Assembly (NCBI GenBank): GCA_046327715.1
Contig: JAXLXY010000015.1
Span: 9,977 to 73,976 of the forward strand
From: JADJOM01 sp046327715
Lineage (GTDB): Bacteria > Gemmatimonadota > Gemmatimonadetes > Gemmatimonadales > GWC2-71-9
Direction of reading: 5' to 3'
Length of the DNA: 64,000 nucleotides
The notes beneath the pieces are model-generated. The model worked only from the letters and a program-made list of their open reading frames with translations. It was not told where the DNA came from and did not search any database. The translations under genes and the position numbers were made by a program. Of this stretch, positions 18,437 to 28,698 are shown in pieces (within the stretch, counting starts at the first letter, position 1; each line of letters begins with the position of its first letter).

Positions 18437-21400
18437 CCCACCGGCCCACTTCCGCCACCAGCTCGGCGGGCAGGTAGGGCTTGGGCAGGAACGCGGCGTT
18501 CGACATCCGGCCGCAGCGGCGGGCCACCTCCTCCTCGCTGAACCCGCTGGTCAGCATCACCGGCACCTCCGGCCCGCGCGCCGCCATGGCCGCCAGGATC
18601 TCGTCGCCTCCCATCCCCGGCATCGTCAGGTCCAGGACCACCAGTCCCAGCCGCTCCCCCAGCTCGCCGAAGCGGGCCAGCGCGTCCTCGCCGGTCTCTG
18701 CCGTCGTCACCTCGTAGCCCGCCCGCTCGAGGAAGGTCCGCATCAGGCGGAGCACGTCCCGTTCGTCATCCACCAGCAGGACGTGCGCGCGCGGCGCCGG
18801 GGCCTGGGGCGCCGCGGCCGCCGGCGCGGTCCGGCCTGCCAGCGGGAAGAGCGCGCGGATCACGGTGCGCCCCGGCACGCTCTCGACCGCGATGGTGCCG
18901 CGGTGGCGCCGCACGATGCCCAGCACCGCGGCCAGGCCCAGGCCGCGGCCCGGGAAGCGGGTGGAGAAGAACGGCTCGAACATCCGCCGCTGGACCTCCG
19001 CGCTGATCCCCGCGCCGTCATCCTCCACCTCCAGGTAGACGTACGGCCCGGGCGTGGCCTCCTGGGGCAGCAGGGTGGTCACCAGGAACTCCCGGGTGGC
19101 GTGCAGCAACCCGGTGCGGACGGTGACGGTCCCGCGGTTCCCCGGGAGGGCCTCGCCGGCGTTGGTCACCAGGTTCACCAGGACCTGGCGCAGCTGCGCG
19201 GGGTCGGCCTCGATGGCGGGCAGCCCCGCGGCGGGCTCCACCAGCAGCCGCGCCGGGCTCGGCAGCGCCGCCTGCAGCAGGCTGGCGCCTTCCCGCACCA
19301 CGCCCGAGGGATCGACCGGCCCCACCACGAACTGCCCCCGCCCGGCGTAGGCCAGCATCTGCGCGGTGAGCTCCGCCGCGCGGAGCGAGGCCTGCTCCAC
19401 CTGCCGCAGCGGCTCGGTGGCCGGGTGCTCCGCCGGCAGTGCCGCCCGGGCCAGGTGGGCATTGCCCAGGACCAGCGTGAGCAGGTTGTTGAAGTCGTGC
19501 GCGATCCCGCCGGCGAGCACCCCGATGCTCTCCAGCTTCTGGGCCTCCAGCAGCCGCTCCTGGAACTGCTGGCTGGCGCGCTCTGCCTGCCGCTGCTCGG
19601 TCACGTCCTCGTGGATCGCCACCAGCCCGGTCACCTCGCCGGTGTGGTCGCGCAGGGGGGCAGTGGAGATCGTGATCTCGAGCGTCGTGCCGTTCTTGTG
19701 GCGCCGGGTGGCCGACACCCGGCGGGCCCCCTGGTCGCGGCGCGTGGCCTCGACCAGGCGCCGGAAGGCCTCCCGCTCCTCGGGCGGGATCACCGGCGAC
19801 ACGCCGCCGACCGCCTCGGCCGCGGTGTAGCCGTAGAGCCGCTCGGCGGCGGGATTCCACCCCGTCACCATCCCCTCGCGGTCCATGGTCACGATCGGCA
19901 GCGGTGACGCGTCGACCACGGCGCGGACCCGCCGGGTGGCGGCGCGCTCCAGCAGCTCGGCGTGCTTGCGGTCGGTGATGTCACCGGCGATGCCGGAAAG
20001 GTGGATGGTCCCCGCGAGCGGGTCCCGCACCAGGGTGGCCCGGTCATGGATCCACCGCACGCCGCCATCGCCGCGGGTGACCCGGTACTCGATGTCGTAT
20101 GCGCCCTCCTCGCCCCGGCTCACCAGCCCGTTCCATGCCCGCTCCACCGCCGGCCGGTCCTCGGCCACGATGGAGGCGAGCCAGAGGTGCGGGTCGGCGT
20201 ACAGCGCGGCGGGGGAGTAGCCCCAGAGGCGCTCGAAGGAAGGGCTCACGTACAGCACCCGCTCCGGGTCCAGCTGGGTCAGCCAGAACACCTCACTGCT
20301 CTGCTCCGCGAACCGGAAGAAGCGCGCCTCCAGCTCCCGGATGCGGTGCTCGCTCTCCTTCTGGCCGGTGATGTCGATCGTCGCGCCCGCCATCCGCACC
20401 GGCCGTCCCGCCGCATCCCACACCGCCTGCCCGTGGACCATGAACCAGCGCCACCCGCCGTCGCGGGCCCGCATCCGGTACTCCACCACGTAGGGGGTGC
20501 GCTCCTCGAAATGCCGCCGCACCTCCGCAAGGACCCGTTCCCGTTCGTCGGGGTGGAGCGCCTCCTCCCAGCTGCGCACGTGGTTGGGGAGTTCGTGGTC
20601 CTCGTAGCCGAGCAGCGCCTTCCACTGCGGGGAGAGCAGGGTCTCGCCGGTGATCACGTTCCAGTCCCACACCCCCGCCCGCGCGCTCGAGGCGGCGAGC
20701 GCGTAGCGCTCCTCGCTGCGGCGCAGGGCCTCGGCGGCCTGCCGGCGGCCCGTGACGTCGCGGCACAGGGCCACGATGGTGCCATCGTCCTGGACCGCGG
20801 CGTTGATCTCGATCGCCACCACCGTGCCGTCGGCGTGCTGGTAATCGACCTCGAGGTTGGTCACGCTGCCCAGCCGCACCGCCTGCCGGACCTCCGCGGC
20901 GTTGCGCGCCACGTCATAGGGCGCGGTCCACTCCGTGACCGGACGGCCCCGGACCTCCTCCAGCGTCCGGTGGCCGGTGAGCCGCACGTACTCCGGGTTC
21001 GCATCGAGCACCCGGCCGGTGGCGTCGATGATGACGTAGCCCGTGGAGGTGAGGTCCACCAGCATCCGGTACTTCCGCTCGCTGGCGCGGAGCGCCTCCT
21101 CGACCTGCCGCCGCGCCGTGATGTCCACGAACGCCGCCACGGCCCCCCGCGCCCGGCCCGCCTCGTCCCGGAGCGGAATCACGTTCCCGAGCAGGTGCCG
21201 TTCCTCCCCGTCGGCGAACCGCACGGTCTCCTCGAAGCCCCGGAGCTCCTCGCCCCGGCTCGCGGCGCGCTGGATGGGGAGGTCGTGGGGCGCCAGCACC
21301 CGCCCCTGCTGCAGCACCTCGAAGTGCTCGGGGGCATCCGGGCCGGAGAGGGAGAGGTTGCTGCCGGAGGGCATCCGCAGCAGCTCTCGCGCGGCGCGGT

Positions 21401-21791
21401 TGCCGGTGATGTGTGCCGCCGCGGGGTCCCGGGCGATCCACACCGCCGTGGGCACGACCTCAAGCAGGGAGCTCAGCTCATTGCCCAGCGCGCGGCTCTC
21501 CGCCTCCGCCGCCTTCGCCCGGCTCGCGGTGCCGAGGATCGGGCCCAGCGCCGCCAGGCCGACCACCACCAGCACCGAGACGGCCAGGGCGAGGACGCCC
21601 TCGAAGATCAGGGGCGGGTGATCGGGGGTGCCGGCGAGCTCCCGGAGCAGGAGCACCCGCCCGATGCCCATGAGGAGGATGGCGCCGGCCAGCAGGCGCC
21701 ACGCCCAGGGTCGGGAGCTGGCGCGTGCGAGGAGCAGGGCCTGAATGGCCGCGATGATCTGGAGGAAAATCGACAGGATGACGAGCGTCAT
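18384..21791 (-). CDS. Hybrid sensor histidine kinase, three membrane segments, five PAS domains, receiver
   Basis: 1135 aa from ATG 21791; a start 14 codons upstream is possible. Three N-terminal membrane helices (about 2-22, 32-48, 60-84) carry almost no extracytoplasmic part. About five PAS/PAC modules follow (roughly 105-225, 235-350, 360-480, 490-610, 620-740). The HisKA phosphoacceptor is His765 in GGIAHDFNNLL, then an ATPase domain (LRQVLVNLVTNAGEAL, VEDDGAGIS, GRGLGLAAVLGI). A C-terminal receiver has phosphoacceptor Asp1054 in VVLDLTMPGMGG. No response regulator is adjacent; as a hybrid it may pass phosphate to a distant Hpt or regulator. Confidence 0.92.
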   Translation of the reverse strand: MTLVILSIFLQIIAAIQALLLARASSRPWAWRLLAGAILLMGIGRVLLLRELAGTPDHPPLIFEGVLALAVSVLVVVGLAALGPILGTASRAKAAEAESRALGNELSSLLEVVPTAVWIARDPAAAHITGNRAARELLRMPSGSNLSLSGPDAPEHFEVLQQGRVLAPHDLPIQRAASRGEELRGFEETVRFADGEERHLLGNVIPLRDEAGRARGAVAAFVDITARRQVEEALRASERKYRMLVDLTSTGYVIIDATGRVLDANPEYVRLTGHRTLEEVRGRPVTEWTAPYDVARNAAEVRQAVRLGSVTNLEVDYQHADGTVVAIEINAAVQDDGTIVALCRDVTGRRQAAEALRRSEERYALAASSARAGVWDWNVITGETLLSPQWKALLGYEDHELPNHVRSWEEALHPDERERVLAEVRRHFEERTPYVVEYRMRARDGGWRWFMVHGQAVWDAAGRPVRMAGATIDITGQKESEHRIRELEARFFRFAEQSSEVFWLTQLDPERVLYVSPSFERLWGYSPAALYADPHLWLASIVAEDRPAVERAWNGLVSRGEEGAYDIEYRVTRGDGGVRWIHDRATLVRDPLAGTIHLSGIAGDITDRKHAELLERAATRRVRAVVDASPLPIVTMDREGMVTGWNPAAERLYGYTAAEAVGGVSPVIPPEEREAFRRLVEATRRDQGARRVSATRRHKNGTTLEITISTAPLRDHTGEVTGLVAIHEDVTEQRQAERASQQFQERLLEAQKLESIGVLAGGIAHDFNNLLTLVLGNAHLARAALPAEHPATEPLRQVEQASLRAAELTAQMLAYAGRGQFVVGPVDPSGVVREGASLLQAALPSPARLLVEPAAGLPAIEADPAQLRQVLVNLVTNAGEALPGNRGTVTVRTGLLHATREFLVTTLLPQEATPGPYVYLEVEDDGAGISAEVQRRMFEPFFSTRFPGRGLGLAAVLGIVRRHRGTIAVESVPGRTVIRALFPLAGRTAPAAAAPQAPAPRAHVLLVDDERDVLRLMRTFLERAGYEVTTAETGEDALARFGELGERLGLVVLDLTMPGMGGDEILAAMAARGPEVPVMLTSGFSEEEVARRCGRMSNAAFLPKPYLPAELVAEVGRWVRAARPHPAGSPAQAGR

Positions 21792-21899
21792 GCACCCACC
21801 CACGCTCCACCGGGAGCGGCTGGCGCCGCGCAACCGCGGCGGGTCAGCTCAGGGGGGGCCCAGGCGCCCGGACCACGGGCGGGGAAGGGCTACCGGAAG

Positions 21900-23255
21900 C
21901 TAGCGGCGCGCGGGCAGAAAACCCAGCACCAGGTCCATCACGTTGGTGCCCGTCATGCCGGTCTGGAACAGGTCGCCCGCGGCGGCCAGGGCCGCGTTGC
22001 TCGCGTGGCCGGCAAGGTCGGCGCGGGGATCGCGGCCCGCCGAGCGGATCCGGCTCCAGGTGCCGGCATCGGCGAAGCCCCCCGCCGCCTCGGTGGGGCC
22101 ATCCCGGCCGTCGGTGCCGGCCGCGAGGAGGGTAACGGGTCGGGCGGCGGGCCCGGCGTCGGCCAACGCGCCGGCGGCGGCGAGGGCCAGCTCCTGGGAA
22201 CGGCCCCCCGGTCCGGCATCGGGGGAGAGGGTGACGGTGGTCTCGCCACCCCATACAAGGACTGTATCTTTATTCATCCCCCCGGCTTGCGCTCCCGCGA
22301 CATTTGTGGCATCATAGGTCAGCAGGGTCGACGCGAGGCGGCGCCCCACGTCCGCCGCCTCACCGGACAGGGCCGCATCCAGTACGCGCGCCGCCAGGCC
22401 CTGCGCGGTGGCGCGGCGGCAGGCGGCTTCGAGCGCCAGCCGGTTGCTCGCGATCAGGATCGTCTCGGTGGTCCGGAAGGCGGCATCCCCGGCCTTCGGC
22501 GTCTCCGGGATGCTCCCGCGGATGACCGCCTCGAGATGCCCGCGTAGCGTGGCGGGAAGCTGTTCCCACAATCCGGCGGAGCCCAGGGCTGTTCTCACCT
22601 CCGCCGCGCTGGACGCATCCGGAACGCAGGGACCTGAGCCGATGGACCCCAAGTCGTCCCCGATGACGTCCGAGATTGTGAAATTTTTCACGTGTGCCGG
22701 GGCGAGGGCCGCCGCGAGGCGCCCGCCGGCCCAGCGCGCGAATCGCTTGCGGATCCGGTTCATCGCGGTGATATCGAGGCCGGAGCCGAGCAGCAGGCGG
22801 TAGAGCTGGGTCAGGTCGGCGGGGCTCACCCCCGCGACCGGCGCGCCGATCAGGCTCGTGGTGCCGCCGGAGAGCAGCACCCATACTTCGTGGCCGGACG
22901 CCACGCTCTGGACGGCCCGGCCCAGCGCCTCCGCCGCCCCGAGCGATCCTGTGCCCGGTTGCGGGTGGTCGCCGACGGCGAGGGCCAGCGCGGGATGGGG
23001 CGAGGGGCCCGGCTCCGGCACCACGAGGAGCCCACCGGCGGGCGTCTGGCCCCGGGCGGCGAGCCACTCCACCGCGGCGACGGCCATCGGGTGCGCGGCC
23101 TTGCCGAGCGCGAGCAGGTGCACGGGGCCGGCCGGGGGAGCGGCGGCATCGAGGGCGGCCCGCAGCGCGGGGCCCGGGGCGGCCGCGGTGACGGCGGCCC
23201 AGTACAGCTCGGCCAGCAGTGCCCGGGGGTCCGCGGGCGGTTCGAGTGTCGGCAT
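21900..23255 (-). CDS. Glycerate 2-kinase, MOFRL/TtuD family
   Basis: Phosphorylates D-glycerate to 2-phosphoglycerate, the serine-cycle step between hydroxypyruvate reductase and enolase. 451 aa from ATG 23255. Family motifs: LLALGKAAHPMA, LLSGGTTSLIGAPV, FTISDVIGDDLGSIGSGP and the C-terminal MOFRL region with WGGETTVTL and GGRSQELALAAA, then AAGTDGRDGPTEAAGG. Divergent from the serine-glyoxylate aminotransferase across 118 bp, which supports the serine-cycle role (Methylobacterium GckA is of this family) over tartrate use. Local AT-richer patches occur at 22255-22310 and 22675-22695, unlike its neighbours. Confidence 0.9.
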   Translation of the reverse strand: MPTLEPPADPRALLAELYWAAVTAAAPGPALRAALDAAAPPAGPVHLLALGKAAHPMAVAAVEWLAARGQTPAGGLLVVPEPGPSPHPALALAVGDHPQPGTGSLGAAEALGRAVQSVASGHEVWVLLSGGTTSLIGAPVAGVSPADLTQLYRLLLGSGLDITAMNRIRKRFARWAGGRLAAALAPAHVKNFTISDVIGDDLGSIGSGPCVPDASSAAEVRTALGSAGLWEQLPATLRGHLEAVIRGSIPETPKAGDAAFRTTETILIASNRLALEAACRRATAQGLAARVLDAALSGEAADVGRRLASTLLTYDATNVAGAQAGGMNKDTVLVWGGETTVTLSPDAGPGGRSQELALAAAGALADAGPAARPVTLLAAGTDGRDGPTEAAGGFADAGTWSRIRSAGRDPRADLAGHASNAALAAAGDLFQTGMTGTNVMDLVLGFLPARR

Positions 23256-23290
23256 GCTCGGGTCCGAAGGTCGTGGGGCAGGGTGGCGCC

Positions 23291-23342
23291 GTATGAACAT
23301 ACAGCCACACGCAAGCATTCGCGCGGACGCCCGGAGCGTCCG
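23291..23342. promoter_or_regulatory. Inverted repeats in the divergent glycerate kinase / sga promoter region
   Basis: Two dyads lie in the 118-bp gap: GTATG-AA-CATAC (23291-23302) and CGGACGC-N5-GCGTCCG (23324-23330 and 23336-23342). The second ends 31 bases before the sga start and could be an operator or a leader hairpin. A LysR-type regulator of serine-cycle genes is known in Methylobacterium (QscR), but no regulator gene is in this window and the sites are unproven. Confidence 0.35.
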
Positions 23343-23373
23343 GTTCGTCGAGACTTCAGCAGAGGATGGTGCC

Positions 23374-24612
23374 ATGCCTGGCCGCAACTTCCTGTTCGTC
23401 CCCGGTCCCACCAACACCCCGGACCGGATCCTCCGGGCGATGCACGTCCCGATGGAAGATCACCGTTCCTCGGCGTTCCCGGACCTCGCGCTGCCGATCT
23501 TCCGCGACCTCCGCACGGTCTTCAAGACCGCGACCGGCACGCCGTTCGTCTTCCCCGGCACCGGGACGGGCGGCTGGGAGTCCGCCCTGGTCAACACCCT
23601 CTCGCCCGGCGACAAGGTGCTGTCCTTCCGGTACGGCCAGTTCAGCCACCTGTGGATCGACATGATGGGGCGCCTGGGCCTCGACGTGACCGCCATCGAC
23701 GTGGAGTGGGGCGAGGGCGCCCCGCCGGCCCAGATCGAGGAGATCCTCAGCAAGGACACCGCCCACGCCTACAAGGCGGTGTGCGTGGTCCACAACGAGA
23801 CCGCCACCGGCGTCACCAGCGACATCGGCGCGGTGCGCCGGGCCATCGACGCGGCGAAGCACCCCGCGCTGCTGTTCGTCGACAGCGTCTCGGGCCTCGC
23901 CAGCATCGACTTCCGCATGGACGAGTGGAAGGTCGACATCTGCGTGACCGGCTCGCAGAAGGGCTTCATGCTGCCGGCGGGCGCCGGCATCGTCTGCGTG
24001 GGCGCGCGCGCGCTGGAGCTCGGCAAGTCGGCGAAGCTCCCGCGCTGCTACTGGAGCTACGAGGACATGCTCAAGGCCAACGCCACGGGGTACTTCCCCT
24101 ACACCCCGTCGATCCCCATGCTCTACGGGCTGCGCGAGGCACTGACCATGCTGCTCGAGGAGGGCCTGGAGCACGTCTACGCGCGGCACCACCGCCTGGC
24201 GGAGGGCTGCCGCCGCGCCGTGGCGGCCTGGGGGCTCTCGCTCTGCTCCAGGGGGCCGCAGTGGCACTCCGACACCGTCAGCGCCATCATGGTGCCGCCC
24301 GGCTTCAACGGCGCGGACGTCATCGACGTGGCGTACCGGCGGTACAACTTTGCCCTCGGCGCCGGGCTCAACAAGGTGGCCGGGAAGCTGTTCCGCATCG
24401 GCCACCTGGGCGACCTGAACGAGATCACCCTGCTCGCCGGGATCGCGGGGGCCGAGATGGCCATGCGCGACGTGGGCATCAAGGTGGCCTACGGCACCGG
24501 CGTGGCCGCGGCGCAGGAGTACTGGCAGCAGACCCAGCAGCCGCTGCCGGCCAGGAAGGGGCCGCCGCCGGCCGAGGCCGCCGTGGCGAAGAAGCCGGCG
24601 GGGGTCGCGTGA
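23374..24612 (+). CDS. sga: Serine-glyoxylate aminotransferase
   Basis: PLP class V aminotransferase converting serine + glyoxylate to hydroxypyruvate + glycine, the entry of the serine cycle. 412 aa from ATG 23374 with AGAGG eight bases before it. FVPGPTNTPDRILRAM and EDHRS open the protein; RYGQFSHLWIDM, VHNETATGVTSDIGAVR and GYFPYTP are close to the Methylobacterium enzyme as I recall it. The PLP lysine is Lys196 in GSQKGFMLPAG. The C-terminus has a 25-residue Pro/Ala/Lys-rich tail. First gene of sga-mcl-mtkA-mtkB-hpr-ppc; the stop overlaps the mcl GTG. Confidence 0.95.
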   Translation: MPGRNFLFVPGPTNTPDRILRAMHVPMEDHRSSAFPDLALPIFRDLRTVFKTATGTPFVFPGTGTGGWESALVNTLSPGDKVLSFRYGQFSHLWIDMMGRLGLDVTAIDVEWGEGAPPAQIEEILSKDTAHAYKAVCVVHNETATGVTSDIGAVRRAIDAAKHPALLFVDSVSGLASIDFRMDEWKVDICVTGSQKGFMLPAGAGIVCVGARALELGKSAKLPRCYWSYEDMLKANATGYFPYTPSIPMLYGLREALTMLLEEGLEHVYARHHRLAEGCRRAVAAWGLSLCSRGPQWHSDTVSAIMVPPGFNGADVIDVAYRRYNFALGAGLNKVAGKLFRIGHLGDLNEITLLAGIAGAEMAMRDVGIKVAYGTGVAAAQEYWQQTQQPLPARKGPPPAEAAVAKKPAGVA

Positions 24613-25550
24613 GCCACACCCGCTACGAGCCGGCGCGCCCCCGCCTGCAGCGGAGCGAGCTGGCCGTGCCGGGCTCCAATCCGGCGATGTTCGAGAAGGC
24701 GCTGACCTGCGCCGCCGACTACGTCTTCCTCGACCTCGAGGACGCGGTGGCCCCGGCGGACAAGGAGCAGGCCCGGCGCAACGTCATCGAGGCGCTGCTC
24801 ACCCTCGACTGGCGCGGGCACGGCAAGACCATCTGCGTCCGGGTCAACGGGATCGACACCCACTATTACTACCGCGACATGGTGGACGTCATCGAGCAGG
24901 CCGGCCACCGGCTGGACGTGGTCCTGGTCCCGAAGGTGGGCGTGCCCGGGGACGTGTACCTGACCGATGCGCTGCTCACCCAGATCGAGGTGGCGAAGGG
25001 CATCCCGCACCGCATCGGGATCGACGTGCTGATCGAGACGGCGCTCGGGATGGCCAACGTCGAGGCCATCGCGCAGAGCTCGAAGCGGCTGGAGACGATG
25101 CACTTCGGGGTGGCCGACTACGCCGCCAGCATGCGGGCGCGCACGGTCAACATCGGCGGGCTCAACCCCGACTACCCCGGCGACCAGTGGCACGCCTCGC
25201 TGACCCGGATGATCGTGGCGTGCCGCGCCTACGGGCTGCGGCCGGTGGACGGGCCCTTCGGCGACTTCAAGGACCCGGAGGGCTACCTGCTGGCGGCCCG
25301 GCGGGGCGCGGCCCTCGGCATCGAGGGGAAGTGGGCCATCCACCCCTCGCAGATCGAGCTGGCCAACCAGGTCTTCTCGCCTCCCGAGGCCGAGGTGCTG
25401 CGCGCGCGGCGGATCCTGGAGGCGCTGGAGCAGGCCGCCCGGGAGGGGAAGGGCGCGGCGCAGCTCGACGGCAAGATGATCGATGCCGCCAGCGCCCGGA
25501 TGGCGAACGTGGTGGTGGAGATGGCCCAGGCGATCGCCGGCAAGCGGTAG
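24609..25550 (+). CDS. mcl: L-malyl-CoA lyase
   Basis: CitE-like TIM-barrel lyase splitting malyl-CoA into acetyl-CoA and glyoxylate, which closes the serine cycle. 313 aa from GTG 24609. RLQRSELAVPGSNPAMFEKA, FLDLEDAVAPADKEQAR (metal-binding Glu/Asp), VLIETALGMANVEAIA, MHFGVADYAAS and the C-terminal EGKWAIHPSQIELAN are the malyl-CoA lyase motifs. The combination with malate-CoA ligase subunits downstream favours this assignment over citrate lyase beta subunit or beta-methylmalyl-CoA lyase alone, though some such enzymes act on both substrates. Confidence 0.94.
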   Translation: MSHTRYEPARPRLQRSELAVPGSNPAMFEKALTCAADYVFLDLEDAVAPADKEQARRNVIEALLTLDWRGHGKTICVRVNGIDTHYYYRDMVDVIEQAGHRLDVVLVPKVGVPGDVYLTDALLTQIEVAKGIPHRIGIDVLIETALGMANVEAIAQSSKRLETMHFGVADYAASMRARTVNIGGLNPDYPGDQWHASLTRMIVACRAYGLRPVDGPFGDFKDPEGYLLAARRGAALGIEGKWAIHPSQIELANQVFSPPEAEVLRARRILEALEQAAREGKGAAQLDGKMIDAASARMANVVVEMAQAIAGKR

Positions 25551-25567
25551 CCCCGACGCGTCCCGAC

Positions 25568-25590
25568 GGCGCGCACGCCCGGTGCGCGCC
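25568..25590 (+). other. Intercistronic hairpin between mcl and mtkA
   Basis: A perfect 9-bp GC-rich stem (25568-25576 with 25582-25590) around a 5-base loop sits in the 84-bp gap, the only real gap within the serine-cycle operon. There is no T-run. It may protect the upstream mRNA or tune expression of mtkA. The mtkA ribosome-binding site GAGGAGG follows at 25623-25629. Confidence 0.45.
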
Positions 25591-25634
25591 CACTCGACCG
25601 CCCGCCCGGTGAGGCGCGGCCAGAGGAGGCAGTC

Positions 25635-26810
25635 TTGGATATCCACGAATACCAGGCCAAGGAACTCCTGGCCAACTTCGGCGTCTCGGTCCCCCGGGGG
25701 GGCGTCGCCTACAGCGCCGAGCAGGCCGTCTACCGCGCCGCCGAGATCGGGGGCGCGCGCTGGGCGGTGAAGGCGCAGATCCACTCCGGCGCCCGCGGCA
25801 AGGCGGGCGGCATCAAGCTCTGCACCACCGAGGACGAGGTGCGGAAGGCGGCCACCGAGCTCCTCGGCAAGCGGCTGGTGACCCACCAGACCGGGCCCGA
25901 GGGCAAGGTGGTGCACCGGCTCTACGTCGAGGCCGCGGTGCCCATCGAACGCGAGCTCTACATCGGCTTCGTGCTCGACCGCAAGAGCGAGCGGATCATG
26001 CTGGTGGCGCACCCGCACGGCGGGATGGAGATCGAGGAGATCGCCCGGAGCGAACCGGAGACCATCCTGCGCCAGACCATGGAGCCGGCGGTGGGCATGC
26101 GGGCCTTCCAGGCGCGCGAGGTGGCGTTCGGCCTGGGCCTGCCGGCCCAGACCGTCAACCGCGCCGTCACGGTGCTGCTCGGCTGCTACCGCGCCTTCCG
26201 CGACCTCGACGCCACGATGGTGGAGATCAACCCGCTGGTGCTGACCCGGGACGGCCAGCTGCTGGCGCTCGACGCCAAGATGGGCTTCGACGACAACGCC
26301 CTCTTCCGCCGCCCCAACGTCAGCGAGCTGCGCGACCACGCCGAGGAAGACCCGCGCGAGGCGCAGGCGTCGGAGCACGGGCTCAACTACGTGGCGCTCG
26401 ACGGCGAGATCGGCTGCATCATCAACGGGGCCGGCCTCGCGATGGCCACGATGGACATGATCAAGCACGCCGGCGGGAACCCGGCCAACTTCCTCGACGT
26501 GGGCGGCGGCGCCTCCCCCGAGCGGGTGGCGATGGCGTTCAAGCTGGTGCTGCAGGACCGCAAGGTGGGCGCCATGCTGGTGAACATCTTCGCGGGCATC
26601 AACCGCTGCGACTGGGTGGCGCGGGGCGTGGTGCAGGCGGTGAAGGACGTCGGGGTGAACGTCCCGCTCGTGGTGCGGCTGGCCGGCACCAACGTGGAGG
26701 AGGGCCGCGCGATCATCGCGGAGTCGGGGCTGCCCATCATCACCGCCGACTCGCTCGCGGACGCGGCCGAGAAGGTCGTCGCGGCGTGGAAGCACGCGAA
26801 GGGGAACTGA
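25635..26810 (+). CDS. mtkA: Malate-CoA ligase (malate thiokinase) beta subunit
   Basis: ATP-grasp subunit of the ATP-dependent malate + CoA ligase. 391 aa from TTG 25635, five bases after a strong GAGGAGG site. MDIHEYQAKELLANFGV, AVKAQIHSGARGKAGGIKL, MVEINPLVLTRDGQLLALDA and GCIINGAGLAMATMDMIKHA are family motifs; LALDAKMGFDDNALFRR closely resembles Methylobacterium MtkA as I recall it. SucC of succinyl-CoA synthetase is the alternative, but the position between malyl-CoA lyase and hydroxypyruvate reductase argues for malate. Confidence 0.92.
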   Translation: MDIHEYQAKELLANFGVSVPRGGVAYSAEQAVYRAAEIGGARWAVKAQIHSGARGKAGGIKLCTTEDEVRKAATELLGKRLVTHQTGPEGKVVHRLYVEAAVPIERELYIGFVLDRKSERIMLVAHPHGGMEIEEIARSEPETILRQTMEPAVGMRAFQAREVAFGLGLPAQTVNRAVTVLLGCYRAFRDLDATMVEINPLVLTRDGQLLALDAKMGFDDNALFRRPNVSELRDHAEEDPREAQASEHGLNYVALDGEIGCIINGAGLAMATMDMIKHAGGNPANFLDVGGGASPERVAMAFKLVLQDRKVGAMLVNIFAGINRCDWVARGVVQAVKDVGVNVPLVVRLAGTNVEEGRAIIAESGLPIITADSLADAAEKVVAAWKHAKGN

Positions 26811-26812
26811 CC

Positions 26813-27723
<911 letters not shown>

Positions 27724-27727
<4 letters not shown>

Positions 27728-28698
27728 GCGCCCGCCCGCGGGTCGTCATCACCCGGAAGATCCCCGAGGCCTGCGAGGTCGAGGCGGCGCGGCGGTTCGA
27801 CGCGGTGCTCAACCCCGAGGACGCCCCCCTGACCACGGAGCAGCTCAAGGAGGCGCTGCGCACCGCCGACGCCCTGCTCCCCACCGTGACCGACAAGGTC
27901 ACCGCCGAGGTGCTCGGGGTGGAGGGGCGAAAGGCCCGGATCGTCGCCAACTTCGGCGTGGGGTTCAACAACATCGACATCGCCGCGGCCAAGGCGCTCG
28001 GCCTGACGGTGACCAACACCCCCGACGTGCTCACCGACGAGACCGCCGACATCGCCATGACGCTCATGCTCATGGTGGCCCGGCGGGCCGGCGAGGGGGA
28101 GCGGCACGTGCGGCACCTTGAATGGACCGGCTGGCGCCCGACCCACATGCTCGGCGCGCGGGTCTCGGGCAAGACCCTCGGCCTGATCGGCTTCGGGCGC
28201 ATCGCGAAGGCCATGGCCCGGCGGGCCCACCACGGGTTCGGCATGCGCATCCTCTTCGCCGACCCGTTCCCGCCCAGGCCGGAGGAGGCCGCCGCGCTGG
28301 GGGCGGAGCCGCGCGACAGCATCGAGGCCGTCCTGGCGGAGGCGGACTTCGTCTCGCTGCACTGCCCGGCCACCCCCGAGACCCGGCACCTGATGAACAG
28401 CACCCGGCTGCGCCAGATGCAGCGGCACGCCTTCCTCATCAACAGCGCCCGCGGCGACGTGGTGGACGAGGCCGCCCTGGTGACGGCGCTCCGTGATGGC
28501 GTCATCGCCGGGGCCGGGCTCGACGTCTTCGAGCGCGAGCCCAGCGTCTCGCCCGAGCTGCTCCGGATGGAGAACGTGGTGCTGTTGCCGCACCTGGGCA
28601 GCGCCACCCTGGAGACCCGGACCGCGATGGGGATGCGGGCGCTGGAGAACCTGTCGCTGTTCTTCGCGGGCCAGCCGGTCCGCGACCGCGTGGTGTGA
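27724..28698 (+). CDS. Hydroxypyruvate reductase / glycerate dehydrogenase
   Basis: D-2-hydroxyacid dehydrogenase reducing hydroxypyruvate to D-glycerate. 324 aa from GTG 27724 (GTGA with mtkB). Substrate loop ANFGVGFNNIDI, NAD(P)-binding GLIGFGRIAKAMARR (about 153-167), catalytic Arg243 in INSARGDVVDE, the Glu of DVFEREP and His290 in LLPHLGSAT. The cofactor preference cannot be read reliably: an Asp near the end of beta-2 (LFADPF) suggests NADH. Glyoxylate reductase activity is possible, but the operon supports hydroxypyruvate. The stop overlaps the ppc GTG. Confidence 0.92.
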
